Source: Herbaspirillum sp. (GTDB lineage: Bacteria > Pseudomonadota > Gammaproteobacteria > Burkholderiales > Burkholderiaceae_D). From it: DNA of 41,376 nucleotides. The position numbers and the translations under genes were made by a program. The notes beneath the pieces were generated by a model. It had not been told where the DNA came from. It did not search any database and worked only from the letters and a program-made list of their open reading frames with translations. The stretch is taken from positions 1-41,376 of the forward strand of contig JAQGNR010000155.1 in NCBI GenBank assembly GCA_028291765.1, given 5' to 3'. This document shows positions 30,488-39,810 of the stretch, in pieces (positions within the stretch are counted from its first letter, which is position 1; each line of letters begins with the position of its first letter).

Positions 30488-31390
30488 ATGTCAGAGCAAC
30501 AACCAGAAGCAGCATTGGATATTCAGGATACCGCTAGCCGCTTCGTGACGACATTGCAGCCGTATGCGCCTGCAATCCTAAGCGGGCTGCAATTCATAAC
30601 TAAAGCAACACAGGCGTTCTCCGATTTCTTCGCTCGCGAGATAGCGCCGCATCTGGAGACCTTGGCGCGAATTGATTGGGCAGAGATAACACGGCGGCTG
30701 AATGAGCTGCCCGCCAAGTCCAAAGCCGCCATGGTTCTTGCTTCATCCAAAGGCTGGTTTTTCGGTTGGGACCAGTCTTTGGAGGATGTTTTAGTCCTGG
30801 TCGAAAAAATGGCGCAAATCGACCCCTCGGAAGTGGATGAATTGCTGTCGCAGTATTATCGCGACAACCTGCAGTCGATGGCGCATAGCCTGACGACGCA
30901 GTATTCAGCGCGGGCCGCTGCGATCAATGCTGCGGTTAAGGCCCACTCAGAGCTTGGCGGCGAGGGCTACTACCTTTCTGTGCCGGTATTCATCGCGCAG
31001 GCGGATGGCTTGCTGACCGACATCACCGGCGTCAAGTCGGCTCTGATGCAATCTCGAAAATCCACATATTCGCCAGAGGAGTTGCAAGCCTCTGAAGCGT
31101 TACGCCTGCGATTGCAGACCGACCCGGAATCGCTGGCCCTGGTCACCCAGTTCCTCAATCTGCATGAACATGACCTCATGAAAAGTGCGGCTAAGCGCGT
31201 GAAAGTTGCGGAGGTCATCGGGCACGCTTTCACTGCTCTCAATCGACATCAGGTCATGCATGGCGAATCCTCGGACTACGGTACGGAAATGAACAGTCTC
31301 AAGGCTTTTTCGCTGTTGGCGGCAGTTGGGCTGCATCTGCCCCTTGTACTGGATCGCGCCGATAGATCGATCAAGCCGGAAATGGGTTGA
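30488..31390 (+). CDS. HEPN-motif protein, candidate RNase toxin
   Basis: A 300-aa protein, mostly helical. Near the C-terminus LNRHQVMHGESSDYGTEMNSLKAFSLLAAVG contains R253-x4-H258, the catalytic signature of HEPN ribonucleases, and downstream Asn/Lys positions that recur in this kind of domain. A middle motif YYLSVPVFIAQADGLLTD precedes it. The start at 30488 follows AAGGTGG and begins MSEQQPEAALD; the longer frame from 30317 is rejected. It abuts the next gene, so the two form one unit. It could be a toxin or an RNase effector, and no activity is proven here. Confidence 0.72.
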   Translation: MSEQQPEAALDIQDTASRFVTTLQPYAPAILSGLQFITKATQAFSDFFAREIAPHLETLARIDWAEITRRLNELPAKSKAAMVLASSKGWFFGWDQSLEDVLVLVEKMAQIDPSEVDELLSQYYRDNLQSMAHSLTTQYSARAAAINAAVKAHSELGGEGYYLSVPVFIAQADGLLTDITGVKSALMQSRKSTYSPEELQASEALRLRLQTDPESLALVTQFLNLHEHDLMKSAAKRVKVAEVIGHAFTALNRHQVMHGESSDYGTEMNSLKAFSLLAAVGLHLPLVLDRADRSIKPEMG

Positions 31391-31392
31391 GC

Positions 31393-32760
31393 GTGGACTT
31401 CGCCCGCCTTCGCGACATGCTCGCGCCCCTAATCGAAAATCTCAAGGATGCGGGTACGCACACCGTGCTTCCGTCCATCTGTGAGGAGTTGGGGCTGCCG
31501 AGCCCCGACCCCGAAGGCTCGAAACGGGAACGCATGATCGCGAGTCTCAACGCGTTGCCTGATGCGGACCTAGCCGACACCGCGCAGCGCTTCCTGAAAC
31601 GGCATCCGCCTTCGCCTGCAACGCGCAACGCGATTCAGGACATACTTTGGGCGGGCTCCGTGTGCCCAGAAATTCCAAAGCGGTTTCGCCGTGAAGTTGC
31701 GCAGGCCTTGGACATAGAAGAACTCTTTGGCGATGCACAGCATTTTGATGCACTGCTGGATCAGCTCTGGATTCTGGACACCGATCCGTGGGCCGGTATG
31801 TTCGGCAACAGCAGAACGAACCTTCGGCAAGAGATCCAACAACACGTGCATAAGAATCGAGGGGATTGGTCAACCGAATTTCTGTTCGACAAGCTGGGCG
31901 CGTTCACGGCTTCAAATGGGCGCTTTGCACGCTTCCTGGAAGGTCTCGCATCGTCTGATGTCCGTCCCGACGAAGCGGCGCAGCGCCGCTTCGTGGCAAC
32001 CGTCAATGCGCCGCTGCGCAACTGCGGCGTCGAGCTCAGAGAAAGTGATACGGATGGCGGTTATCCCGTCTTCAGCGCGGTCGCGACCCACACCGCGGCG
32101 GCAGGGCGCCCGAAGAACCTGATCTTCGCCTCATCGATCAAGCCGGATCTTCGGTTTCGCGATGCGGTGAACAACGACATCGAAATCGTCACCAATGCCG
32201 ATAAGGTGCTTGTCTATGATCGTCCTATCGGCATGGACGGTCTCCTGTGGAGCGACCTGCAGTCGTGGTGGGGCGAGACGGCGAGGATTGCAGATAAGGA
32301 GGCCGCCAAGAAGAGCCTTTACAGGCGGCTGCGCGAAAGCTTGCCGTCCAACTCCCCGCCGCAAACCTTGCTCTTTAGCGCGTTCTACAGCGGCTTCGGT
32401 AGTGCGGTCCCTGATCTGCCTGCGCTTCTACCGGAGGTGTGGCTGCACTGGGATCCACGCACGGTCAAAGAGCGCGGTCGTGACGCGCTTCTGCGGTTCA
32501 GAATGGACTTTCTGTTGTTGCTCCCCCAAGGGGTTCGCATCGTCATCGAGGTGGACGGCAAGCACCACTATGCTGACGATACCGGTCGGGCCGATGTTGT
32601 CCGGTACGCGCAAATGGTGGCTGCTGACCGTGAATTGAAACTGGCGGGCTATCAGATCTTCCGGTTTGGGGCGCACGAGTTGCTTGGCGACTCGGCAGGG
32701 GCGTCGGTCAAAACGTTTTTCGAGGCACTGTTCAAAAGGTATGGGGTTCCTGTGAGCTAG
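31393..32760 (+). CDS. AbiJ-N-like protein with C-terminal nuclease domain
   Basis: A 455-aa protein. The N-terminal two-thirds resemble the AbiJ N-terminal domains of abortive-infection effectors: IQQHVHKNRGDWSTEFLFDKLG, NGRFARFLEGLASSDVRP and FVATVNAPLRNCGVELRE. This match is by recalled pattern and moderate. The C-terminus has RMDFLLLLPQGVRIVIEVDGKHHY, a D...E-x-D-G-K arrangement like DUF559/Vsr-type PD-(D/E)xK nucleases, then ELKLAGYQIFRFGAHEL. The start is ambiguous: TTG at 31387 overlaps the previous stop, while GTG at 31393 is better spaced from GGAAA. It is paired with the HEPN gene and faces the TrlF operon. Confidence 0.68.
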   Translation: MDFARLRDMLAPLIENLKDAGTHTVLPSICEELGLPSPDPEGSKRERMIASLNALPDADLADTAQRFLKRHPPSPATRNAIQDILWAGSVCPEIPKRFRREVAQALDIEELFGDAQHFDALLDQLWILDTDPWAGMFGNSRTNLRQEIQQHVHKNRGDWSTEFLFDKLGAFTASNGRFARFLEGLASSDVRPDEAAQRRFVATVNAPLRNCGVELRESDTDGGYPVFSAVATHTAAAGRPKNLIFASSIKPDLRFRDAVNNDIEIVTNADKVLVYDRPIGMDGLLWSDLQSWWGETARIADKEAAKKSLYRRLRESLPSNSPPQTLLFSAFYSGFGSAVPDLPALLPEVWLHWDPRTVKERGRDALLRFRMDFLLLLPQGVRIVIEVDGKHHYADDTGRADVVRYAQMVAADRELKLAGYQIFRFGAHELLGDSAGASVKTFFEALFKRYGVPVS

Positions 32761-32857
32761 GAGTACGCGAACAGGCAATAGCGCTTCGCAAGAAGCGGGA
32801 CATCCCATGGTACGTTGCTGTAATCGTCATGCGTCATGCGTCGCGCTCGGTATCCGG

Positions 32858-35542
32858 TCAGGTGATCCCATAAATCTTGGCACGACGCGTGAATGCTTCC
32901 CGCGCCCCTTCAAGTATCTTGCATGCTGCATCTCTGGCACCAGAATCGTCGATAGAGCCACGTGCCACAATCTTGCTGTGATCGCTATTGCTCTTGAAAA
33001 CGATCAATTGCTCCGCATCGCCCAGAACGGCGATATTGGCATTGTGGGTCACGATGATGACTTGCCGTCGTTCTTTCGCGCGGCGCAATACCGGTACAAA
33101 AGTATGGAAGATAAATTCACTGTCGAGATTATCTTCAGGTTGATCGATAATTAGCGGGCGTTTGCTGTCGGACGACAAAATTAATGCAAGAAGAACCGAT
33201 TGCTGTTGACCAAGTGAGAGTTGGGAGAAATCGCGCTGGACGAATTTCACACTTGCACCATCCTCGACGCGGCGCGTCACAGTCAGCCTCGGCAGATCGT
33301 CGACATGGCACTCTTCAAGTGCGGCACGCACTGATGCCTCGCCAAGCTTCTCAAGAATTTCCTTGGCTTCGGCAGACGAGAATTGCTGGACGTTGTCCTC
33401 GACCCTGATGGACGTCAACGTTGCCGTTTGTGATTTTGCAATTGCATCGAGCAGCCCGGGTACTGTCAGCCTTTCCACAATCACGCGTGCCTTGGGATGA
33501 TTCACCGTCCGCCAGCTCAACGCCGTTGCGATAATACTCACAGCTTCTTCTGCAAAACCGCTTTCTACATATTGCAGTTTGACTTGTAAATCTGACAGCA
33601 CTTCGGCGAGTGCGCGCGATGCCTTGACTGCATAGGCCTGCCGCACCGCGGCGACCTTTCGGCGAGCCTGCCATCGGTCTGCTAGCGTTGCAGCATATTG
33701 GTTGCGGAGGGTCTTCAGATGGGGCTCCCAAGTCTTGAGGTCGGCGAGGGATTTTTTCTGCTTCGCTTCTTCTGCCGTTAACTTGGCAACATGCGACATG
33801 TCTAGCTTGATGCCTTGCGTCTCTAGCGCCATGCGCTTGGCCTCGATGTCGTCTCGGATAGGGCGTTCTTTAGCGGTCCATCGCCCGATGGAAGCCGCCG
33901 TTGCACTATGTAATTTTGTATAAGCCATGGCAATTGAGTCCTTTGCCAATTGCACCTTTGCGGAAAACTCGTCTATTGCCAATACGATCTCAGCAGCCTC
34001 AGCCTTGCCGGTGACGATGTCGCCGGTACCGACGATTGAACGGAGCGTGGTCGCCGTCTCAGTTAGCGATACGTCCTGTACAAGTTGCTTCAACTCAATC
34101 AATTGTTCATTGAGATTTTCTTTTTTTGCTTTTTCGGTGGCGAGGCTACGCTGCATTTTGATGACATCCGCCCCTTTCGCAGCTTCGAATGCCGTCAATT
34201 GCTGCTGCACCACCGCCAAAGAGCGTTGTGTCTGAGGGATGGCCGCAACATTCTTTTCTGCATCGACAATCTTCAATCGTTGCCCTTGAAGATTGCTCCT
34301 AAGAATTCGCTCTTCCTCAATGGCATCCTCGACTCTTGTGAATGTATCAAGGTACTTCATCAATGCAAGTGGATCGCCTTTGGCTTGTTCTCGTACACGG
34401 GCGGCCTCTCCTTGTCCGAAGCAGTCGAGTTCGAATGCGATCGGTCCGTCGATAGGATCATCGAGATTCGATAGACTCTCCCCGATTGCGCGCGACAAGA
34501 CATGTTGTTGACCTGCTTCATCCTGCCAGAACAGGTGTAGTTGATGCGGCCACACTTCGGAATCGACGACGTCTGCGCCCGATTCCGTCCCCGTCAGGCA
34601 ACGGACCGCTTCGAATGTGGTCGATTTTCCTGTTCCTCTTCCCCCAATGATGCAGTTCAAGTTGCGGCTGAAATGGATACTTTGTCCCTTCAGAAAGCCG
34701 CCGCCAATGGTCGCACCTAGGATGAATGGTGTAGCAGTGGGGATTTCGTCCTCCAGGCGGATTCGAGAATCTCCTTCTTCCAGTGCATGTCGCAAGCCGT
34801 CAAAGGACGGAGCGGCCATTTTGTATCGGGTGAGTTTGCGATCCTGACTGGCGTTGCGGCCCAGCGCGTTCAAGGTATGAGAGTCGGAACTGAGGATGCG
34901 TGCAAGATACTGGCGCTCGCCAAGGCCCAATCGCACGATGCGTTGCTTGCCGAGATGCGCCCTGACCTGATCGGAGTCATCTGGCGCATAACGTACCGGT
35001 GACGCGGCGCTGCTGAGTTCGACGCCGAGCAGCGCCGCATGACAAATAATGTCGGTCTTGTGGGGGGAGCCACCTGGGTCGTTAGTTTCTAGGCCGTTGC
35101 CGCCGTCGACGTGAGCGAGAACGCAGAAGCCTCCCAAAGCCTTGACCATATCGAGGCATGCGTACATCGCGTTGCGGCAACGGCTGTTAGAAAGTCCGCG
35201 ATCAGCGAGGTCGAGGCGGCCATGAAACTGAGCCAGCGCTTCCACAGTCTGGAAATAACAAAGCAAATGCCCCTCCGGCGTGGAGAGTTCGATGGCTGGG
35301 ACGACGAGGATGTGGGCTAAGGCACCAGCCGATACGGTAGCCTGGACATTGCCGATTTCGTTGTGGTCGGCCACGGCTATGATCTGAAGGTTCTCTCGTA
35401 CCGCCGTATCGACGATGGCTTGTGGCGTCATGCTGGTGTCGCTGACGTCATGAGATGCTTGGTAGGAGTGGATATGGAGGTCACCCCGATAAAAATGGGC
35501 TCCGTTCGACTGTGCAAGGCATTCTTGTAGTTTTTCAGTCAC
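32858..35542 (-). CDS. TrlF-type protein: PHP phosphoesterase plus SMC-like ATPase
   Basis: An 894-aa protein. The N-terminal PHP metal-binding domain has RGDLHIHS (H23, H25), VADHNEIG (D59, H60), CVLAHVDGG and SSDSHTLN. The ATPase begins with Walker A IGGRGTGKST (299-308). After a long coiled-coil middle come the signature LSLGQQQ (775-781), Walker B LIIDQPEDNLDS and the switch His in VTHNANI. NCBI uses TrlF for such PHP-ATPase fusions, and the biochemical role is not established. The start is GTG at 35542 with AAGGAG eight to nine bases upstream. It is the last gene of the leftward operon, 100 bases after the CoiA-like gene. Confidence 0.85.
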   Translation of the reverse strand: MTEKLQECLAQSNGAHFYRGDLHIHSYQASHDVSDTSMTPQAIVDTAVRENLQIIAVADHNEIGNVQATVSAGALAHILVVPAIELSTPEGHLLCYFQTVEALAQFHGRLDLADRGLSNSRCRNAMYACLDMVKALGGFCVLAHVDGGNGLETNDPGGSPHKTDIICHAALLGVELSSAASPVRYAPDDSDQVRAHLGKQRIVRLGLGERQYLARILSSDSHTLNALGRNASQDRKLTRYKMAAPSFDGLRHALEEGDSRIRLEDEIPTATPFILGATIGGGFLKGQSIHFSRNLNCIIGGRGTGKSTTFEAVRCLTGTESGADVVDSEVWPHQLHLFWQDEAGQQHVLSRAIGESLSNLDDPIDGPIAFELDCFGQGEAARVREQAKGDPLALMKYLDTFTRVEDAIEEERILRSNLQGQRLKIVDAEKNVAAIPQTQRSLAVVQQQLTAFEAAKGADVIKMQRSLATEKAKKENLNEQLIELKQLVQDVSLTETATTLRSIVGTGDIVTGKAEAAEIVLAIDEFSAKVQLAKDSIAMAYTKLHSATAASIGRWTAKERPIRDDIEAKRMALETQGIKLDMSHVAKLTAEEAKQKKSLADLKTWEPHLKTLRNQYAATLADRWQARRKVAAVRQAYAVKASRALAEVLSDLQVKLQYVESGFAEEAVSIIATALSWRTVNHPKARVIVERLTVPGLLDAIAKSQTATLTSIRVEDNVQQFSSAEAKEILEKLGEASVRAALEECHVDDLPRLTVTRRVEDGASVKFVQRDFSQLSLGQQQSVLLALILSSDSKRPLIIDQPEDNLDSEFIFHTFVPVLRRAKERRQVIIVTHNANIAVLGDAEQLIVFKSNSDHSKIVARGSIDDSGARDAACKILEGAREAFTRRAKIYGIT

Positions 35543-35642
35543 GCTAGGTTCTCCTTTGTATATTTAGATATCGACTTCTCGGTTCGATGCAGCGCAGGGC
35601 GCTTTATATATGTGACAGCGTGATTGGCATGGCGGACACGGG

Positions 35643-37622
35643 CTATTGCTTTTCTAAGGTGCGCCCATAGCCAGTTGCGATACGGGGCGCCAGTTCGGGA
35701 AATAGCATGCTCAACACGGCGTCATACCGCGCGGGTCGAAGACACGCTTCGTCGCCGGCCGCCACTTTGTCGATGATGGTTTGGCGCCACACTGCATAGA
35801 GCTCGGCTTGCTTCTGCGTGAACTGTGTTTCCAGGCCATAGGCCTTCACCGCCATGGGGTAGAGCGTATTCCACTGCTGGGTGTCGATTCCGCTTTGCAT
35901 GATGGCATTGAGAACCTGAAACCCGGTATCGACGGCGTAGCCGACGCCGCGGTTCTGTTGAATCGACAGGAGGCGTGGAATGACGCCAGCTTCGTCCACC
36001 ATCGCCGCATCGGCAGCGCCTGACATGCCATGCACGGCGAGGGCCTCTGCGGCTTCCATGATCTGCCTCCAAGGCTCGCTATCCGGTCCGAGGAGTGGGG
36101 GTTTCGGCGTGCTGCCTCGATGCGTTCGTCGGGCTTTCTTGATGCGTGTGTTGGCGTCGTAGAACGCCATCGCTGCTGAGAGGTAGACGCCCGCCCACTC
36201 CGAGGCGGGGGTGGCGAGTAGGCGAGGGCGTCTCAAATCTGCCAGGCGCTCTTGATAGCGAACGGTGACCGGGTGCCGGTCCATTTCTGCTTCGAGAATC
36301 CTCCGCTTGATACGCCAGACGGGATGGTGAACCCAGCGTTTGCCGATCGTCTCGTCAACGACCAGCGTGCGCAGCCCATCCAAGGTCACCTGTCCCCCGA
36401 GTGATCCGATGTTGATCTCCAGTGTCGGCAGATCGAGTTCGCGGATGCGGCTTAGCTTTTCCTCATCGATGCCATGGGTTACCGTCACCTCGACCAGCAC
36501 AGCCAGCGGCCAAGCTTGGCTATACGTGTCTTCGACATCTTCCTCGAAGTCCCCGCTGACCATCGTCATGGTGCCGCCGTGGGTGTGGATCTGGCGTCCG
36601 CCTAGCGTGCCGATCACATCGGGCACGATGTTGCCCAGGCGCCGTTCCAGCCTTACTGCATCCAACGCCAGGTTGCGGGAAGCGGTCATCCAGAGCTTGC
36701 GAAGCGTGTCCTCTTCCCAGTCGCCGCCGAACTCCTCGGGCGGATCGCGGGTGACTTCGACTTCCAGACCAGGCGTCGCAATCGACGATGCTTTCTCAAG
36801 GATGGCCTTGACTTCGCGGTGGAGCAGCGTCTCGCGGCGCCAGCGTTGCATGGTTGTGGCGTCGGTGCCTGGCGACAGGTGCGAGCGGAAGTCCGCTTCG
36901 TCGGTCTCCTGCCAACCATCCAGGGCATCTCGTGCGGCCTGTTCGGCTGCTGTATCGCCCTCTGCGGCCAGTGCCCGATCGTTCCAGTGCGCGCACCACC
37001 GGATATCCGGAAGGATGCGCAGCCGGGCGCGAATCTCGTCCGGTCCGAGCATCGCGATGCTCGGGTCGGAAAGCGATAGTGTGACGATGGCGCGTCCGCG
37101 GCCGTCGCTGCCGGGCTCGCGCAGACCTGTCAGGTCGACCAAAAGCTCCCGTCCATCGTCGAGCGTGAGCAATGCTGTTGCGTAGTCGTGCAATGCCGCG
37201 CCGACAACCGAGATGCGTTCGGCAGGCGCTTCAACCCAGACTTCATAGCCCTCGCCGCTGAAACCGGTGGCCGTGCGCGACATTCTTCGACGTGGAAGAT
37301 CGATGACGCCCATCTCTAGCAGATGCCGCGTGGCGGCAAGGCGTGCCGCGACCAGTGAGCAGTCATCCTTCTGTGCCCCTGCTGGATGCCGAAAATGCGC
37401 CGTGGGCCGTGTTCGCAAAGGCAGGCCTGCCATCACGGGAATCAGCGAGAGGTTGCAAGCCGGGCAGGTGCATTTACATTGGCTTTGCGCGACCTCGGGA
37501 TCGTGGATGTAGCGCGGCTCGCCGGTTTGCGCATCGTGCGCCCACTTCAACGGCACCGCTGCAGCGTCAACCGACTCGGCTCGTCGAGTCGGTTGGCTGG
37601 AATCGATTTGCCAAGTGGACAT
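35643..37622 (-). CDS. CoiA-like zinc/nuclease protein
   Basis: A 659-aa protein. The N-terminal domain has a metal-binding set C49-x-C51-x-C53-x2-C56 followed by AHFRHP (H76, H79) and C88, the layout of CoiA competence proteins. A nuclease-like core follows with HREVKAIL, IVPDVIGTLGG (P334, D335) and LVEVTVTHGIDEEKL (E378). In CoiA this last strand is usually E-V-Q, so the third catalytic residue is uncertain. The C-terminal 220 residues (from about 440) match nothing recognised. It starts 12 bases after the caspase stop. The context suggests a DNA-acting effector or sensor in a defence operon rather than competence. Confidence 0.7.
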   Translation of the reverse strand: MSTWQIDSSQPTRRAESVDAAAVPLKWAHDAQTGEPRYIHDPEVAQSQCKCTCPACNLSLIPVMAGLPLRTRPTAHFRHPAGAQKDDCSLVAARLAATRHLLEMGVIDLPRRRMSRTATGFSGEGYEVWVEAPAERISVVGAALHDYATALLTLDDGRELLVDLTGLREPGSDGRGRAIVTLSLSDPSIAMLGPDEIRARLRILPDIRWCAHWNDRALAAEGDTAAEQAARDALDGWQETDEADFRSHLSPGTDATTMQRWRRETLLHREVKAILEKASSIATPGLEVEVTRDPPEEFGGDWEEDTLRKLWMTASRNLALDAVRLERRLGNIVPDVIGTLGGRQIHTHGGTMTMVSGDFEEDVEDTYSQAWPLAVLVEVTVTHGIDEEKLSRIRELDLPTLEINIGSLGGQVTLDGLRTLVVDETIGKRWVHHPVWRIKRRILEAEMDRHPVTVRYQERLADLRRPRLLATPASEWAGVYLSAAMAFYDANTRIKKARRTHRGSTPKPPLLGPDSEPWRQIMEAAEALAVHGMSGAADAAMVDEAGVIPRLLSIQQNRGVGYAVDTGFQVLNAIMQSGIDTQQWNTLYPMAVKAYGLETQFTQKQAELYAVWRQTIIDKVAAGDEACLRPARYDAVLSMLFPELAPRIATGYGRTLEKQ

Positions 37623-37634
37623 TGGGCTGCCAGG

Positions 37635-39101
37635 TCAGGGTATCCGGGCCGTCCAGCCGTACGGGAACATGATTCGTTCGCTACCGTGCGAGTGAAAGGA
37701 CTGGTAGTTGATGGTCAGTAAATGAGCGGGGACGACCATTTGCTCGGCCAGTCGAGCCTCGAATCGTGCGAGGTCGAGCTTCTCGCGGCGCGGCTGCTCG
37801 CCGGGTTCCTGTGCATCGTCAGGATCTTCCAGGCGCAGGATGCTCGCGCCGCCACAGTGCAGGGATTCAAGAATATGGTTCGCTGCGCCGTCCTTCGTGG
37901 TGACGACGTCAACCACGACGGCGTGCGTCTTGCCGGGGAGTGCGTGGAAGCGTCCGGTGTGGGGCAGCAGGCACTCGGCGATGAACTCGAAGCTGGGCGC
38001 CAACTCCTTGTGGAGCTGCAAGGAAAACAATTCCAGGAACATGCCGGTCTTCAAGGTCTTGCGCAACTGCGCCTTGGGGTCATAGAACACCTCGAACAAC
38101 ATGCCGTCGAGCAGTGCCTTGCGCTTATCCGGCTTGACCTTTTGTGTGCGCGCGACGAAGTCGCACAGGTAGGCGATCGCGCTTTTAGAACTGCCACACG
38201 CCGCCTGGTAGAAGTTTCGACCGATGACGAACAGCGCATCGACAGACGCCTTGTTCGTGGCCTCTGCCGTGAACTCGTCGACAGCCGGGTTCTGCGTGGG
38301 CCACGTGTGGCTTTTGAGTTTCCGGATGACCTGATGCGATCTCTTGGCTTCATCCAGCACGAAGAGGCTGTCACTCAATGCGGTATCCGAATAGGCGTCG
38401 ATGCGTACGCCCAGGCTCAGGTTGAAGAAGAACTCGCCGGACAGCGAAGTGTGTTCCCATGAAATCTGCTTGGTCCGGGTCGCGGCACTGAGCGTATTGC
38501 GTACGCGCTTGAACATGCTCTCGATCGAGCAGTCGGGCGTCTCGATGTGCCGCAGGAGCGCGGCTGTGTAGGCTCCGTTGCGTCCTTTGCCATCGCTGGC
38601 CACCTGGCCCGGCGACGTGGCGAAGGCGATCAGTGTACCTTTCGGTGCATAGACGGGCGCAAGGCCACGGGCTGCCGCAGACCTCCGCCAGGCGCGCTCG
38701 AACGGATTGTCGCGGCACGCGTCCAGGATGATGATGTTGGTCGATGTGCCGGCCTTCTCCATCACTTCGATGACGCGGTTCAAGGCCAGCGAGGAGTACT
38801 TGGCTTCGTCTTCACCGGCGGTGTCGGTGTTGACTGCAGCCAGGTAGTTTTCGCCCTCGATCTGCATGCCGTGTCCGGCAAAGAAGAATAAGCCGACATC
38901 GTTGTCCGCCAGACTTTTCTTGAAGCGCTTAAGTGCTCGGTCCATCTCAAGAACGGAGCAGTCGATGGCCTTGCTCACCGTAAAGCCGCAACCTGCAAGC
39001 TTGGTGGCAATGTCTTCGGCGTCGTTGGTGGGGTTGGTCAGCACGCCTGCATGTTCATAGGCGGCGTTGCCGATCACCAGCGCGGTCAGGCGTCGGCTCA
39101 T
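37635..39101 (-). CDS. Caspase-like protease (peptidase C14) with large C-terminal region
   Basis: A 488-aa cysteine protease-like protein. The caspase fold fills about 1-235: TALVIGNAAYEHAGVL, the catalytic His77 in FFFAGHGMQ, Cys129 in IILDACRDNPF, and YTAALLRHI later. The remaining 250 residues form an unassigned region with RNFYQAACGSSKSAIAYLC and CLLPHTGRF. The start at 39101 is chosen because its ATG overlaps the upstream toxin stop (ATGA). A longer frame to 39209 would lie inside that gene. Bacterial caspase homologues often cleave partner proteins to trigger cell death. Adjacent genes are the obvious substrates to test. Confidence 0.88.
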   Translation of the reverse strand: MSRRLTALVIGNAAYEHAGVLTNPTNDAEDIATKLAGCGFTVSKAIDCSVLEMDRALKRFKKSLADNDVGLFFFAGHGMQIEGENYLAAVNTDTAGEDEAKYSSLALNRVIEVMEKAGTSTNIIILDACRDNPFERAWRRSAAARGLAPVYAPKGTLIAFATSPGQVASDGKGRNGAYTAALLRHIETPDCSIESMFKRVRNTLSAATRTKQISWEHTSLSGEFFFNLSLGVRIDAYSDTALSDSLFVLDEAKRSHQVIRKLKSHTWPTQNPAVDEFTAEATNKASVDALFVIGRNFYQAACGSSKSAIAYLCDFVARTQKVKPDKRKALLDGMLFEVFYDPKAQLRKTLKTGMFLELFSLQLHKELAPSFEFIAECLLPHTGRFHALPGKTHAVVVDVVTTKDGAANHILESLHCGGASILRLEDPDDAQEPGEQPRREKLDLARFEARLAEQMVVPAHLLTINYQSFHSHGSERIMFPYGWTARIP

Positions 39102-39508
39102 GCCGCCGCCGCATGGTATGCCGCTTGGACAGCCGGCACCAGGGACGGATGCAAAGTGCCTAACTTGGGTGTCTGGCCATGCGGCGCAGCCGGCGGCACA
39201 GAGAACCACTCGGTGGTATAGGGCAGGTCGATAGCCTGCTTAAGATCGAACTTGGTGTCGTAGCTCAGTCCAGCCGCTTCGTAAGCGGCTGGATTACGCG
39301 CACGCAAGATCGAAAATTCGCCACTGTGGAGCGTCGTGGTGCGTTGGCTGGTGCCGTAAGCGACGCGGACGTGGAATTGCGGCGCGTCATCGTCGAAAAC
39401 CGCGAGGATGAGTGCTGGTCGTGGCTTGGGGCGTGGGTTGATGTTGTCAGGAAAGTGGCACCACACAATCTCTCCGGCGGTGGGCTCTGCCCACCATACG
39501 GGCGTCAT
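39098..39508 (-). CDS. PemK/MazF-like toxin
   Basis: A 136-aa protein with the MazF-type opening PTAGEIVWCHFPDN followed by PRPALILAVFDDD, matching the GdIVwv/KpRPaLVv pattern of PemK/MazF endoribonucleases. The rest diverges, with VRVAYGTSQRTTTLHSGEF and a longer C-terminus than MazF. It overlaps the upstream antitoxin and the downstream caspase gene by ATGA junctions, so all three are coupled. Endoribonuclease activity is inferred from the family. Confidence 0.78.
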   Translation of the reverse strand: MTPVWWAEPTAGEIVWCHFPDNINPRPKPRPALILAVFDDDAPQFHVRVAYGTSQRTTTLHSGEFSILRARNPAAYEAAGLSYDTKFDLKQAIDLPYTTEWFSVPPAAPHGQTPKLGTLHPSLVPAVQAAYHAAAA

Positions 39509-39792
39509 GCGGTTTCAGTGTCAAACAGGCTCGAACGCACCGAGCGCTTGCTGCCTTGCGGTACGCGTTTTTTGATTTGGCGCACCTGGGTGGCTGTTAA
39601 CGGACCATCGTCGGCTTCGTACTGAGGCAGTAGTTTGACGGCGAGATCATGCAGCGCCCTGTGGATTGCCTGGGTTTCATCGACACCCAACTGCTCGGCC
39701 AGGCGCTTGGCTGTTTCGCGCGTGATACCGGTGGCGCTGTCGATGGTGCGATAGCGAAAGGCGATCTGGTTGGTAATAGTGCGTGCAGTCAT
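39505..39792 (-). CDS. Antitoxin of the PemK/MazF-like module
   Basis: A 95-aa protein. The N-terminal half ITRETAKRLAEQLGVDETQAIHRALHDLA looks like a ribbon-helix-helix or related DNA-binding antitoxin domain. The charged C-terminal tail (VRQIKKRVPQGSKRSVRSS) would bind the toxin. It sits directly before the toxin gene with an ATGA overlap and behind a promoter with a palindromic operator. The family assignment is by context, and the protein itself is not well recognised. Confidence 0.72.
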   Translation of the reverse strand: MTARTITNQIAFRYRTIDSATGITRETAKRLAEQLGVDETQAIHRALHDLAVKLLPQYEADDGPLTATQVRQIKKRVPQGSKRSVRSSLFDTETA

Positions 39793-39810
39793 GGAATTCT
39801 CTCTTTTTGA

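Noticed and set aside
36340..37185. 281-aa plus-strand Ser/Arg-rich frame opposite the CoiA-like gene
   Set aside because: Its low-complexity composition matches an antisense frame of GC-rich DNA, and the opposite strand encodes recognisable motifs.
37722..38462. 246-aa plus-strand frame opposite the caspase gene
   Set aside because: It is antisense to the caspase C-terminal region with no motif of its own.
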